Shown in pieces: positions 42,401-54,560 of a DNA stretch of 64,000 bases (position 1 is the stretch's first letter; each line of letters opens with the position of its first letter). Origin of the DNA: Malachius bipustulatus. Its lineage: Eukaryota; Arthropoda; Insecta; Coleoptera; Melyridae. The stretch is from assembly GCA_910589415.1 (NCBI GenBank), contig OU342630.1, positions 69,126,186 to 69,190,185 of the forward strand, written 5' to 3'. Position numbers and translations under genes: made by a program. Below the pieces are notes generated by a model. It saw nothing but the letters and a program-made list of their open reading frames with translations. It did no database searches and was not told the origin of the DNA.

Positions 42401-44589
42401 TTTCATCTTTCGATTGAAGTAATTTTGCACGTATACTTTTTTGTAACTTTTAAGAGTAGGTTCTTCATCAGGATAAAATAATAGTTAGTTATAAGAACGA
42501 ATTGCCAAATAGAAGTGTAAGCACGTGACTCGGCTCTTTAATACACACCAGAGGTGTGGTTCAAACACTTTCATCACACGTGTTTCCTAAAAGATTTTAC
42601 TTTTGCTTTGTAGCGACCCAATAAAAAGGACAAAAGGAAAACTTACTAAAACTTGATAATTAAAAAATGCATGTGATGTTAAAAAATGGATTTTCCTAAA
42701 ATAGGGTTGTTTATAGCTTGAAAATGTATTGAAAAGTATTAAAATTTTATCCTCAAAAGTGACATAATTCAGAATGCTTGACAGAAAATTACAAGCAACA
42801 GGTATTTTTTTTTTTGAAAAGAGTGGTTGAAATAAGACTCCTTGATGGCATTATTTTCTTAGCCCCCTTTAATATTTTAGTATTTTCTATCCCTGCTATC
42901 AAAAAAAAAGAATTAAAAAGAAACATTTTTTGAAGTCAAAGCCAACTATGACTTCCATTAAAAAATTTATAACTTAAAGGTGCTTATCCACTATAAAGAA
43001 ACATATACTGAAACGTTTCGTTTCCAACGTTTCGTTGCTTCTTGTTCCAAACTTTAGGAACTTTGAGAAATAAGTGCAAACATTTCGTCTCCGCCAAAGT
43101 GATGTAAATTTCATTTACATCACATAAAATTTGGATGCAGTAAAGCCTTATTCAAGAAAGAAAAGAGTGTGGGGGATTAGTGGATTACAACTTTTGGAGT
43201 CCCTTGAATGGTTATTGTTGTCTTGCATCCGAACCAAAAATCCGAAAAGAAGACACCAATTATAGAGAAGCAACCGAAACTTTTATAGAATTTGATTAAT
43301 TTTATTAGCAAGCAAGTCGTTAATCCATTTTAACGACATGTTAGTTGCAATGAATGACACACAGAAAACCCATAGTGTTTTCTGACCTGATGAAAACTGT
43401 CACTGCCACTGCCACTGTCCATTGCAGAAACAAAAAGGTCCAACTACAATTTGTTGACGCGTGTTCCTCTTTTTCCTATAATGTTACCGTTTCAAACGGA
43501 ACCAAAGTGGCAAGGCAACACGCAACAAGGTAGCAACATCTAGGAACATTGGGCAACTTACTGGAAAATTTCTAAATATTTCGGAAATTTGGAACAGAAA
43601 CATAAATGTTCCTCTTTTTTGCTTTGGCGATTATGTGTCTAATGTCATATAACTCGAGTTTCGTTTTTTTTTTATTGCTACCCCACTGCAATCTATTAAA
43701 AAAAGTCTCTGAAGAGTGTGTAAATTATTTCTTTCTAAATTCATCAATAAATGAGAGGGCGAAAAGATGAAAAATCGGAAAATCGAGTTTTCGCAAATAA
43801 CTCGAAAACAAAAGACGATAGCCAATTTTAATTTTCACCATTGACGTTTTCTCAAGAAAAGAGATCGAGGATGCGCGGTCCGTTTTCCTGTACCTACCTC
43901 TTTATACAATTAAAATTTAAAACATAAAAATAGGGCCACCCGGTACCTGAGTAATGTCAAATACGATTTTTGTTCATCTTGCATCAAATGTACAGAGTGG
44001 AACCAAATAGTACGGCAAGTTCTTAACCACAGATTATTTGGACAAAAATAATGGGACTTTCCTAATGACATTTTTCATGTAGGCGTCCCTCTTTCAAAAT
44101 ACAGGGTGTCAAAGTTAAATTTTAACAGAAGTTTTTTTATTGATATCTTCGTTTTTCAAGATATGTATTCAATTTCAATTTTGCGTTTCAAAAACGACAC
44201 GTTTTGCTAAATTTTCTTCACAGAAAATCCAAACGCAACGGGGACTGTAAATAAATCATGTAAAACACGTAGAACCCCCAACTTTTTACTGTGGACGTCT
44301 CTGGTTCGAATATATTTTTTTTAGATTAGGCTTTAGATAGGATTTTGATTTAGGGCTTGACTTACGAGATATTGCAACTTATTTGACTTATGAGTCATTG
44401 ATCACCTCACAGTTTTAGGCTAGGCTTAGAACTTGGCATTATCAAAAAAACTTTAAAAAGTATTATTTTTGATTGAGTTACGAGGTAATAACATGATGTC
44501 TAACCAAAACTCTTACCAAAATTAAAGTCGATTATTGTTATTTAGAAAAAAATATTTTTGTTCTAGGCCTGGCCTAAAACACCGAATTT

Positions 44590-45700
44590 ACTAATGAAAC
44601 ATACGAGGATCGTTTGAAAAGTTTCACGTCTTTTCAAGAAAAACACAGATTTTGACGAAATTTATTTCTGGAAATAGTCTCCTCGTAACTCAATTCATTT
44701 GGTCAAACTTTTTTCTCGACTCTTCAAACCGCTAGAACACTAGAACAAAAATTATTTGGGTAAACCCAAAAAATGCTCTTTCCACGTCAGCTTTCGACCC
44801 ATATTTTATCCGCCGAGAATTTTCTTCAAATTTGGAGATAAAAAAAATATCAATGGGAGCTAGGGGTGAATAGGGTAGATGTGGAAGCAATTCGAATTTC
44901 GGTTCATGCAATTTTCCAATTGCGGAATTGCGACCACGCACGTATGCACCCGAGCAATGTGCTGATGAAACAGCACTACTTCATTCTTGGCCAAGTGTGG
45001 TCGTTTTTCTTGATTTTGTTCTTCAATCGATTTAGCAACGCGCCATAGTAGAGTCCGTTGACGGTTTCACCTTTCTGAAGGTACTCAACCATAATAATCC
45101 CACAGCTGTCCCAAAGAAAAAGAAAAAAAAACTGTTGCAATCACTTTTCCCGCAAAATGAACTGTTTTCGGCTTCTTCGGAGTTGGTTCTCCCACCTCGA
45201 TCCACTGCATTGACTGTTTTTGGTCTCGAGAGCCTGATGATGAATACAGGTTTTATCGATAGTAATTGAATGTCGCAAAAATTCCGCTGGATTTTTTTAT
45301 ATAACGCGACACCCAACGACCGGATAATTTTTCCATACCCAAGTCTTGTGTAAAATCTACCTGTTCACCTCATGTCCCATAAGACTCAGCAATCACCTTA
45401 ACTCGCACTAAATCGACATCTTCAGCAGTTAAAACACTGTTTAGTTGCCCAAAACGTTAATCAAAAATGGTGGTTGTACGACCGCGTTTGTACCGGGCCA
45501 CCCACTGTTTTGAGTCCAACTCATCTTTTATCTCGAGTTTTTTTTTCCTTTCAAAAGAAGAAACTTTTTCACCGGGCGATACTCGATTTCATCCATTGTT
45601 GACAAAAAACGTTACTTGTTAACTTTGGAACAATGGCATTAAGGCAAATACCTTTTTTTTCAAGAACGACTTGAAATTTTTATAGGAGTTCCCTTCGTTC
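44590..45700 (-). mobile_element. Decayed mariner element
   Basis: The transposase runs on the minus strand from ATG 45596 to about 44630. The outer ends are weakly inverted: GTTTGAAAAGTTTCACGTC on the left and, as reverse complement, AAAAATTTCAAGTCGTTC on the right. Confidence 0.65.
44630..45596 (-). pseudogene. Mariner transposase with many frameshifts
   Basis: Pieces in shifting frames give the mariner order. N-terminus MDEIEYRPVKKFLLLKGKK, then KDELDS and WVARYKRGRTTT, and EDVDLVRVKVIAESYG (second helix-turn-helix). Next come QWIEVGEPTPKKPKTVHFAG and KVIATVFF (first D region), RPHLAKNEVVLFHQ (second D region damaged, no HDNAPAH), and SPNLKKILGG with ELRGDYFQK at the C-terminus. An A/T homopolymer near 45115-45130 has expanded inside the core. 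Clearly dead. Confidence 0.8.
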
Positions 45701-46758
45701 GCGCTTCGATTCTCTGTTAACAAAATTTGAAAAAACTGAATTGAATATCTTGAAAAGCAACGGAGATATTAATAAAAAAAATTCTTTCAAACTTTAACTT
45801 CTACACCGTACCCTGTATCTTGAAAGAGGGACGCCTAAATGAAAAATGGCATGAGGAGAATCCCATTATTTTTGGCCAAATAATCTGTGGCTAAGAGGTT
45901 TTACCTACTAATTTTGCGGCACCTTGTATAAAACTGCACTGAATGTAGTTACTGAGAGTTGAAAGTTAATAAACTATAATAATAAGTTCAGTAACTTGTA
46001 AAATGTACATAAACCCTAAATTTCGTCCTCTGCCAAAAGTACAAAAGTACCATAGTTATTATTGTTTAATCAATCTTTAATTTTTAAGTTGCGCAACATT
46101 ACCTTCAATTTACATAGTACAATTAGTGGAGCGGAAAGAGGCTGAAAATATGCACAAAAAAATTTTCGGAGTAGAAAGATATGGGACCGGTACCATCATG
46201 TTAAGGGATCTTTGGGGCACTAGAATCTCGTTTTACGACAAGCTCCCTTGGTGCTGACAAAAGTTATAGCCCTTTGAATCTCAGATTTGTGATTTTTTTT
46301 TCACGAGTAAAAGCTTCGCAAAGTATTTTTTTTCTCCGTCACCAGTTGACATTGGGGACTCTAGTTTTGTTTTCCCTTTATAGTTATGATTAGTGAACGA
46401 AATGACGTATTTGAAATGCAAGAAGTTTGTTAAATTTTCAAAATATTCAGTGTTTTTGACCGATTAAACACACAATTTCTGCAAAGTTCCGACTTTGAAC
46501 ACCTTTAAATTTTTTTTTCACGATATCGATTTCAGTTTTTTTGTTACCATCGGATAAAATGAAGCTTTGTAAACATTTTATTTCGTATAATATGTAGTCG
46601 CGTTTCAAAAATAAACTTTCTAGAGCCGTTTATATGAAACCCTGAAGTTGAACAGATATGTTTAGCATAGAACGGACGGAGTGCGAGTTATAGCGCGGCG
46701 ACGGCTGTTGAACAAGGAACGGCTGAGGATAAGATTGTTACTGCGAGTGTTACTGTTA

Positions 46759-47162
46759 TAGTAGGATTAACTTTAAAAAGTCAGATGTGACGTTACACTA
46801 ACCGTCCGAATTAATATTTTTAATTCCACCAGAAAATGTCAAACAGTTAAATGTCAAGTTGTGAACGAGCGTAAATTATTGAAGGAATCATTCAAACAAT
46901 GAATTGAAGCGCTTACGTCAGTTTGAGAGCCACTGACAACTACATAAAATTTATTCACGTAATGACATTCTATCCTCTGTGTTGTGCATTTAATTCTCCT
47001 TCAAAACCAATGTTGACGTATACTTATTTATGCGGGATGGAGTGTTTAGACAAACTGGACGGTTACTATAAAAACCACGTATATGAAACAAAATAAATCG
47101 AACTATCAAAAGGATGTGTATTCTTAATCGATACGTATGACTTTTTAGACTTTATTGGACTA
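46759..47162 (-). mobile_element. Element R copy B, uninterrupted
   Basis: A 404-bp inverted copy of the sequence split at 11793-12182/25868-25881. TA flanks are at 46757-46758 and 47163-47164; the right arm of the host transposon shows the unoccupied site (GTTATGTACC). It keeps a single TTAA (CTTTTTAAAGTTAATCC in the R orientation) where copy A has the piggyBac-like insertion. Confidence 0.9.
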
Positions 47163-47206
47163 TATGTACCTATTCAATAATAATTTAGGGACGTTTATTT
47201 ATTGTA

Positions 47207-47937
47207 CAGTCTTTTGCTTTTGGTTTTCCTCTTTTGTCAATTGCTTTTCCTTATTTGTCAAATGAGTTTCTTATTTTTCTATCTATTAATGATTATAGTC
47301 ATTGATTTATCAATGAATTTCCTTTTATTTCAAATCATGCAGTTTCACTTTATGTCAATTGCTTTTCCCATTTACTTGCAGTGACAGTATCATAAAATTG
47401 GAAAAGCATTTGATAAAAAAGGAATCTCATTTGACAAAAGAGGAATTTCAATTGAAAAATCATGCACTGACGTTTGATAAATGGGAAAAGCATTTTGACA
47501 AATCAGGAAAAACAATTCGCTCACCGGCTGCAATAGTGGCACAACTCAAAAATCCTTAAAATCGCACTAACTGTTGCATCAAATGTTAAATTTAATATCC
47601 TTCCTTGCAACAATAAGACTGGCACAAAATTAGGTATCATAGATTTCCCGATATGGCGAATTTGTCACTAAAGCATTATAAGAATTTGTGCTTCTAAGTC
47701 GGACCAATGCACATTTTCAGTATGCCACTGACTTTGTAGGAGGATGTCTTGTTGTGTATGTACAATAGTGACACTTTTGATTTGTGCCGGTATAGTACGA
47801 GTTTTATTATTTGATATAAATTTATTTATTTATAAATCTTTAAACTCAAATATCTCCAAATTACTATTTTTGAGTTGTGCCACTATTGCAACCGGTGAGC
47901 GAATTGACAAAAGACGAAAACCAAAAGAAAAAGACTG
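47207..47937. mobile_element. Element C: TA-flanked foldback with CAGTCTTTT ends
   Basis: The ends are CAGTCTTTTGCTTTTGGTTT on the left and, as reverse complement, CAGTCTTTTTCTTTTGGTTT on the right, with TA at 47205-47206 and 47938-47939. The empty site is visible at the matching place in the other arm of the host transposon (near 49205). Inside are TTTGTCAA-type direct repeats and a second inverted pair (CGCTCACCGGCTGCAATAG near 47520; complement near 47895). The 66-codon frame at 47359 follows these repeats and is not a gene. Confidence 0.85.
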
Positions 47938-48239
47938 TAATATTGTTTAAATAAGGCTTTGTTATTTATTAAATATTTTAACATGCTTGAAATTCATTGA
48001 AAATATTCATATTTTCAATTGGTTAATTATACCTAAAGGGCAATAGAAAGCAAGGTATGGTCTAAGCAAGGTACCTATAATAGGTATACCTATCTACGAC
48101 ATGCGGTTACAACTATTACACCTTAGAGCGGCTGGTCGTCATAATTATTATGCGAAGTATGTTCCTGTTTATCTCTCCGATATGAATAAATTAAAAACCA
48201 AAAATTCGAAAATGTATGATTTCTAAAATGAGGGTAATT

Positions 48240-49020
48240 TCGTAGTCAAAAAGACTGCAGAAAAGAGATTCAATTGTGTAGCTTTCGACATGGCATTAGA
48301 GCAAAGCATTAATAGAGACTGCAAAAGCCTCGGCAAAAGCTATGGGGGAGGGGGTAGTGGGCTTCACTAATAAACAAGAAACCTTATTGAAATGGTTAGT
48401 AACAAGACATTCACTTGGTGATTATGTAAAAAAAAATGAAATACTGTCCCGAACTGATCACCGTTAACGGCAACAGTGCAGTACTGAAAAATAACGGGAT
48501 GAAAAAGACATACAAAAAATGATGGAGCTATTTGAAGAGCAATGGACAAATCCATTTGATTGTCGATAATTCCCGAGAATTTAATTAATATTACTACTGG
48601 GTGGATCGCATCAAAAGAAATTGAAAATATCCTGATGATATGTGTCTTATTGATGCCAAAAAGAACCACGAGTACTTCATGAAAAATACTTTTTATGCAG
48701 AGACTTTTTTGGCAGCTGTAGGGTCCGAAGCTATATGTTTAGAAGAGTTCTAACCATTGCTCGCTTAACCCTTTAACTGATACGTCAGATATAATGTCAT
48801 ATGAATTATCTTCTGTTACTTTGTTAATATTTCATGAAGATTTTACAACGAGAAAAAACGTTAAGTCGGATTTAAAGTCAAGACTGAAGGGACACTCTAC
48901 TTCTGTTTTGTATCAAATTCCCGATATCGTTGACTCTATTCTAATAGATGGGATGGCAATGATTCAAATCAGTTAAAGAAACTAAACCGAACATTTAATG
49001 ATCTCTGCAATTTACTTTTG
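48240..49020 (+). pseudogene. Decayed ORF in the core of the long-TIR transposon
   Basis: Frames in succession give KKTAEKRFNCVAFDMALEQS, INRDCKSLGKSYG, then ETLLKWLVTRHSLGDYV, MELFEEQWTNPFD, DDMCLIDAKKNHEYF and SVLYQIPDIVDSILIDGMAM. They contain several stops and shifts. The MALEQSxNRD and WTNPF motifs remind me of a family of uncharacterised multicopy proteins in repeat-rich animal genomes. I cannot assign a superfamily or a catalytic domain from what remains. Confidence 0.5.
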
Positions 49021-51678
49021 ACAAAAATTAGTGTTGCCAACATACTTCGCATAATAATTATGACAACCAGCCGCTCATAGGTACCTTGCTTAGACCATAT
49101 CTTGCTTTCTATTGCCCTTTAGGTATATTAACCAATTGAAAATATGAATATTTTCAATGAATTTCAAGCGTGTTAAAATATTTAATGAATAACAAAGCCT
49201 TATTTTAACAATATTACAATAAATAAACGTCCCTAAATTATTATTGAATAGGTACATAACAGTAACACTCGCAGTAACAATCTTATCCTCAGCCGTTCCT
49301 TGTTCAACAGCCGTCGCCGGGCTATAACTCGCACTAGTCGCACTCCGTCCGTTCTATGCTAAACATATCTGTTCAACTTCAGGGTTTCATATAAACGGCT
49401 CTAGAAAGTTTATTTTTGAAACGCGACTACATGTTATACGAAATAAAATGTTCACAAAGCTTCATTTTATCAGATGGTAACAAAAAAACTGAAATCGATA
49501 TCGTGAAAAAAAAAATTTAAGGTGTTCAAAGTCGGAACTTTGCAGAAATTGTGTGTTTAATCGGTCAAAAACACTGAATATTTTGAAAATTGTACAAACT
49601 TCTTGCATTTCAAATACGTCATTTCGTTCACTAATCATAACTATAAAGGAAAAACAAAACTAGAGTCCCCAATGTCAACCGGTGACGGAGAAAAAAAATA
49701 CTTTGCGAAGCTTTTACTCGTGAAAAAAAAATCACAAATCTGAGATTCAAAGGGCTGTAACTTTTGTCAGCACCAAGGGAGCTTGTCGTAAAACGAGATT
49801 CTAGTGCCCCAAAGATCCCTTAATATGATGGTACCGGTCCCATATCTTTCTACTCCGAAAAATTTTTCTACCTTAAATAAGCGAGATAGCGGGCTCTTTC
49901 CGCTCCACTAAATGTGTTTAAGTCTCATTTACACAGTAAAGTTTGTTTTAGGCAAAGACCATAACTGTTTCAATTCACGGCCTATACCCCACCAGCAGAC
50001 ATGCAGGTTCATTAATGAACACCGACTGCGTTTTGCTTTGTTGCGGTGTTTTTAATTAGCTTTTGGATCTATATTTAGAGCAGATAATTAAAACTCGTGT
50101 CCCCTGTATTATCTGGTCGTACGCTACCTAAGCTATAAACATTTTTTATTATTGCAATCATTATAAACGATTATCATTTTACAATTGTTTTGTAACGATG
50201 TACAATGAACGCTGGATAAAGTTTCCATTTGATCCGATGTTGTACCGCTTTGAATATTTCCATTCCGTGTCGTGCTACTAAAATTACTTTTTTGAAGAGT
50301 TTCGTTTTCTTTTAGTCTGCCATACAAGGCGATCCTTAAATGATGCATGATCAAAATTTTGGAGCGTAGGTATAGATCAAGTCATTTAATGAAGAAAAAC
50401 CATTTGAAATGCCCCCTCTCCCCAAGGGGGTACAGCCTCCTCCTAAGTGTGAAACTGAAGACCATGCATGCAAGTTTCCTATGGCATGATTGAAAAAAAA
50501 ATTCAATTTGAAATGAGAGATGAGACTTGACGATGTGGTGGAGGGTGAATGCATTACCCAAAAGATTGCACAAATTAATAATTTCGGCCAAGCCGATCGG
50601 ACGTATAGGGCGCGAGCTAGATCCAACCTCCTGCCTTTAGTTTGCTCTTAAAATTTCTTTGGACAGTTTTTTGTGGTTGTAAAGTCACTTGATCGAACCA
50701 GAATCATCAAAACTTTGATATTTTTGACAATTTTCAACCCGCTAATTTTTTTTATGTGTTGAAAGTGAAGCTGCAATAGACTTTTGCATGTACCTCGGTA
50801 TGTACATTTTTCAATTCTTGTTTTTTTATTGTATTTTTTAACGCTCTGTATAAAAAATTGTGACTGTTCCTTCCTTATATTATAACCTTGCCTATCCTCT
50901 ATTTGTTTTGATTCCATTGCGAAATTACATTATTAAGCATCTGCGTTTTGTCGTATGCGGTTTATTAGGTAAATAAATTGGTGTAGGTACCCAACAAAAG
51001 AAAATATCATTACATTTAAATTGCAGAGAGGAGTCGGAAAATATACACGTCGTAAATATACTAAATTAACTCTCACTTTTTATAGGTACTACGTAGGTGT
51101 CTACTTTATGTTTAATAAATGCGTCGTAGTGTTTATTTTTTTGTAAGTACGCCAATTAGTCTGATTTTATGAAAAATTCGAATAAGAACGCGATAACTTT
51201 GAAAATATAATGAAGAGAGATATTAAAATAGCACTTATTAGTGTTCTGATTTTATTTTTTTTATTGAAATTATAGCAAGGCTATGAAATAGAAAATATGT
51301 GTTTTATTTTTCTAAGTTTCGAAAATTGTTTATCAAAAAATATAAATAATAATAAAAAAACTGTATGAAACAGTATGAAAAAAATATGGAATTGTATTTT
51401 TTCAACGCTAATTGCAAGGAAGTTCGTTTTAAAAGCGACTTCTTTTAAAAACCAATAGCCTATGCTGCCTATGACGCGAATTATTCATCTTTGGATAAAA
51501 TCGAGGAGCTTAAGGCTCAGACTTTACCCCCACAAATGAGAACAGTATTCGATTGTTGGTTGAATCGGTGACCTATGAATTGTCTGCAGCTGTGTTGTAG
51601 GTGTAAATAATTTTTCTGTTTGTCTGTCTGTTGAGAAATCACAGTTTTTTGGTAACTGTCTCTGCGAGTCCCATAAGA

Positions 51679-52790
51679 CTATCTTCCATTAACAGTCAGT
51701 CCATCAATGATGGATAAAGGACTGTTCTTTATGGTGTTTGTTTTGAGAGCATTGAATTGAACCAAAAAGGAACAGAGTCCAAGAAGGAATAGAGTGGTAG
51801 GCACCCCTGAGTCGATGGCATAATAGTTTGATGGGGATCCTTCTTCAACGAGATGTAAGCTTCTATCGGAAAGAAAGCAGGAGATCCAATTAGGGAGCTG
51901 GAGAGGAAGTCCATAGGAGGGAAGTTTACTTAAGCAGAGCCCAGATTCTATCAAACGCTTTTGAGATGTCTAATAAGGCTACAGTCCGAGTCCGCACTTC
52001 TCCATGACTTCTCCAGACGTCATCAAGACGATCTACCGTCAGGCGGTAGATCGTCTACGGCGAAAGTCGTACGGGTGATCACTTAGAGTCTCCATATCGG
52101 TTTAGGTGAGACATAATTTCCAAATTGATTACTTCTCCATCACCTATGAGATCTGAGGAAGAACAGCAATAAGGCCGATAGTTGCTCGCCATAGTTTTCT
52201 TCTCCTTTTTTGGGACGGGGTGTATACGGGCAGATTTCCATGCAGAATTAAGGGAAAAATCCCAGAGTAAGGGCAATCATATCAAACAGGCGACAAAGTA
52301 TTATAATGTGTCAGTTTTGGACCGACTTTTTTAAGGATAACTGCTGGTACTTTGGTTTGGTTGTTGGTCTCGTTGTCTTGTTGGTATCTAGGGATGACAG
52401 TCTTCTGCCTAAATTTAACGACCCCGATACAAGCTCCAATATGTGGTGGCCTAGAGGGGGGGAGCTTTCCCCGGGACCCCAGAAGCGTAAAATTTTCGAC
52501 AAGCTTTTTTGCGAGAACATTGGCATTTATCTTCAGAAGATATGCTCCCATCAGGACATGTTCTGGGTGAGAAGGAGATTGTCCCAAAATTTTGACCTAC
52601 TGCCGTTGCTAGAGGAGAAAAAATTCTGGTACCTGCAGGAACGGAAGCTAGGCTGTTCACTTTCCGTTTAACAAAGTTATTTTTGGCCTGCTCGATTGTA
52701 TTCTTGGTCTTGCATCTCCTTCTCGCCTCCCAAAAATTGCGGTAATGACTTTGATCGGTGGGGTGATTATGGTCACCAAATTTCAAAAAG
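51679..52790 (-). pseudogene. Non-LTR retrotransposon RT fragment, frameshifted
   Basis: Minus-strand pieces in order: RNFWEARRRCKTKNTIEQAK with FVKRKVNSLASVPAG (52786 onward, between endonuclease and RT), SAWKSARIHPVPKKEKKTMA, SNYRP and EVINLEIMSHLNR (RT motifs 0-1). Next come SDHPYDFRRRRSTA with DISKAF-type remnants (motif 2/A region near 51975), and KLPSYGLPLQLPNWISCFLS then YYAIDSGVPT (motif B). The FADD box is absent. At least four frameshifts. Jockey/CR1-like. Confidence 0.8.
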
Positions 52791-54486
52791 TTGCTTTCGA
52801 AAAATATCGCGGTTATGACTTTTAGAATGTATCGTTTCCGAATATTTTTCCTTCTATAAAGAACAATTAATTTCTTAGACCATCATCTGTTTCACTACTG
52901 TTTTTCTCCGAACTTGAAGCTTTAACTTGCCCAAGAGTTACTGCATTTGTCAGATGGAGCATGCATGTCGATACATCGTGAAGCTTTAGTTTAGAACCGC
53001 GTTTTAAAGCAGTTTTTTTATAAAGAAACGCTAGCTTGTCGTATTCAAAACCTGAGCGCGTTTTTTCCAGCAAATATTCTCCTCATTTTTTCAAAACGAA
53101 TGCGAAAAACCAAATCCCAGTTGGTTCCAGCATGAAAACGCTCGGCCGTTTTCACTAATGTTTGCCCGCAATTTTTACCCATTTTTCATCATTTAAATGG
53201 ATAATGAAGATTGACGTTTTATAGCTGAACACTTGTAATTTCCAAATCCTTTCCATAAATACGAATCGGACGACCTCCAGATATATCCAGCCTCGCTGCA
53301 ATATATTATGGTATGAAGAACTTCTGATTGCGATTACGCAAGAACTTATCATCCGACAGTGTCTCTGTTTTCCACACTGGAAGTACCCGATCGATGTCGA
53401 CTATCTCGCAAAGAACCTGCATTACGACTCAAAAAATTAAGAAACGCTGTTTTTCGGCGGTCTTTTGGGGTTTTTTTCTTTGTTTGAGGTTAATAATGAA
53501 CCGATCGGGTTTGTTCAGCTCTCATTTTCTTTGTTTACAGTGCTCTATCAGTTGTTATTTTATAATAAAAAATTGAAAAGAAATACGATTTTTTGCACCA
53601 AATTGTTAATAAAAAAAAAAAGAAAATGGTAAACTCGAGTAGAAACTGTGCAGTTAGGATCTGGGGGTTGTTCCGCATGTGATGTCACTGGCGGTATTCC
53701 GTTACTATTTTTTATCAGAATCTGGTGATTTAAGAGCTCTATTGCTTGGCGTATCTGGAAGGCGGCGGAATAGAATGGACTTGGGGAACGGTTAGTCACG
53801 ACCTCGGCGCGTCGACAGCTCAATATGAAGATTTCTTGGCACTTAGGCGATTTGAATGCTCGATATGATGGTGGGAACGAAATATATTGAAATTTGTGCT
53901 AAAAAAGCTCTATATGTATTTGTATCCTGCAGCAACTTCCGTGTCTCTTTCTTTTATTGTTCTTTTTTATTTTTGTTAAAGACTTATTTTCACATGGGTC
54001 ATAACTAGACATAACTCATTATTAGTATTTCCGAATTATGTATGTATAATAATAATTAATGCGTTATTATTATTATTATAACTCTCAAGAAATTTCCCAC
54101 ACTATCTACCATGACCTTAATTTTTCAGTCAGTTGTTATCGCCGTAGTTGGCATTGTCCTGCAATCCATTTAAAAGATTATATAAACAAAAATGTATTAT
54201 TTTAAATATTTGTATCGATTTATGCATAAGTCGTGCATTCACAACACACATGGTAATAATTCAATGTTGCTGCACGTATGTGGAAGTACATAGTTTATAT
54301 TGTAAATAAGATCCTGCAGCTTGGCGCACTGTCCTATGATCACGTTTGAAGTTCAAGGTTGGCACAGTTTCATTATTGGATTTCTAACTCGTAATGTTTC
54401 TTGAAAGATTGCCAGAATACATACCTACCTAGTCATCGTCTTATCATTGCACAAATTTGGGCATTATGTTCCTCTACTCTAGGTAT

Positions 54487-54560
54487 ATACCGGGTGGTCC
54501 ATCACTTATGTCCACCCCCTAAATAGAGCTTTTAAAGAGAAAAAATTGATACTTTGAGGA
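54487..54560 (+). repeat. MITE end ACCGGGTGGTCCATCACTTA
   Basis: TATACCGGGTGGTCCATCAC followed by TTATGTCCACCCCC resembles the conserved terminus of another MITE family. No inverted partner was found nearby. Confidence 0.35.

Larger units (their letters stand above)
43991..45928. mobile_element. Long-TIR foldback carrying a mariner insertion
   Basis: The left arm from TACAGAGTGGAACC and the right arm (reverse complement from TACAAGGTGCCGC) share blocks CCACAGATTATTTGG, AAAAATAATGGGA, CATTTTTCAT and AGGCGTCCCTCTTTCAA, each about in register for roughly 200 bp. A decayed mariner lies between the arms. Confidence 0.8.
46126..49908 (+). mobile_element. DNA transposon with about 0.9-kb terminal inverted repeats and a decayed ORF
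   Basis: It starts GTGGAGCGGAAAGAG and ends with its complement, with TA on both sides (46124-46125, 49909-49910). The right arm (about 49030-49908) matches the left arm (46126-48170) once two insertions in the left arm are removed: element R copy B (46759-47162) and element C (47207-47937). Arm identity is high, for example GTCGCGTTTCAAAAATAAAC and its complement. The centre (48240-49020) carries remnants of a protein. Size without inserts is about 2.64 kb. Confidence 0.88.

Noticed and set aside
50133..50917. Several 70-90-codon minus ORFs
   Set aside because: Overlapping frames in AT-rich DNA without domains.
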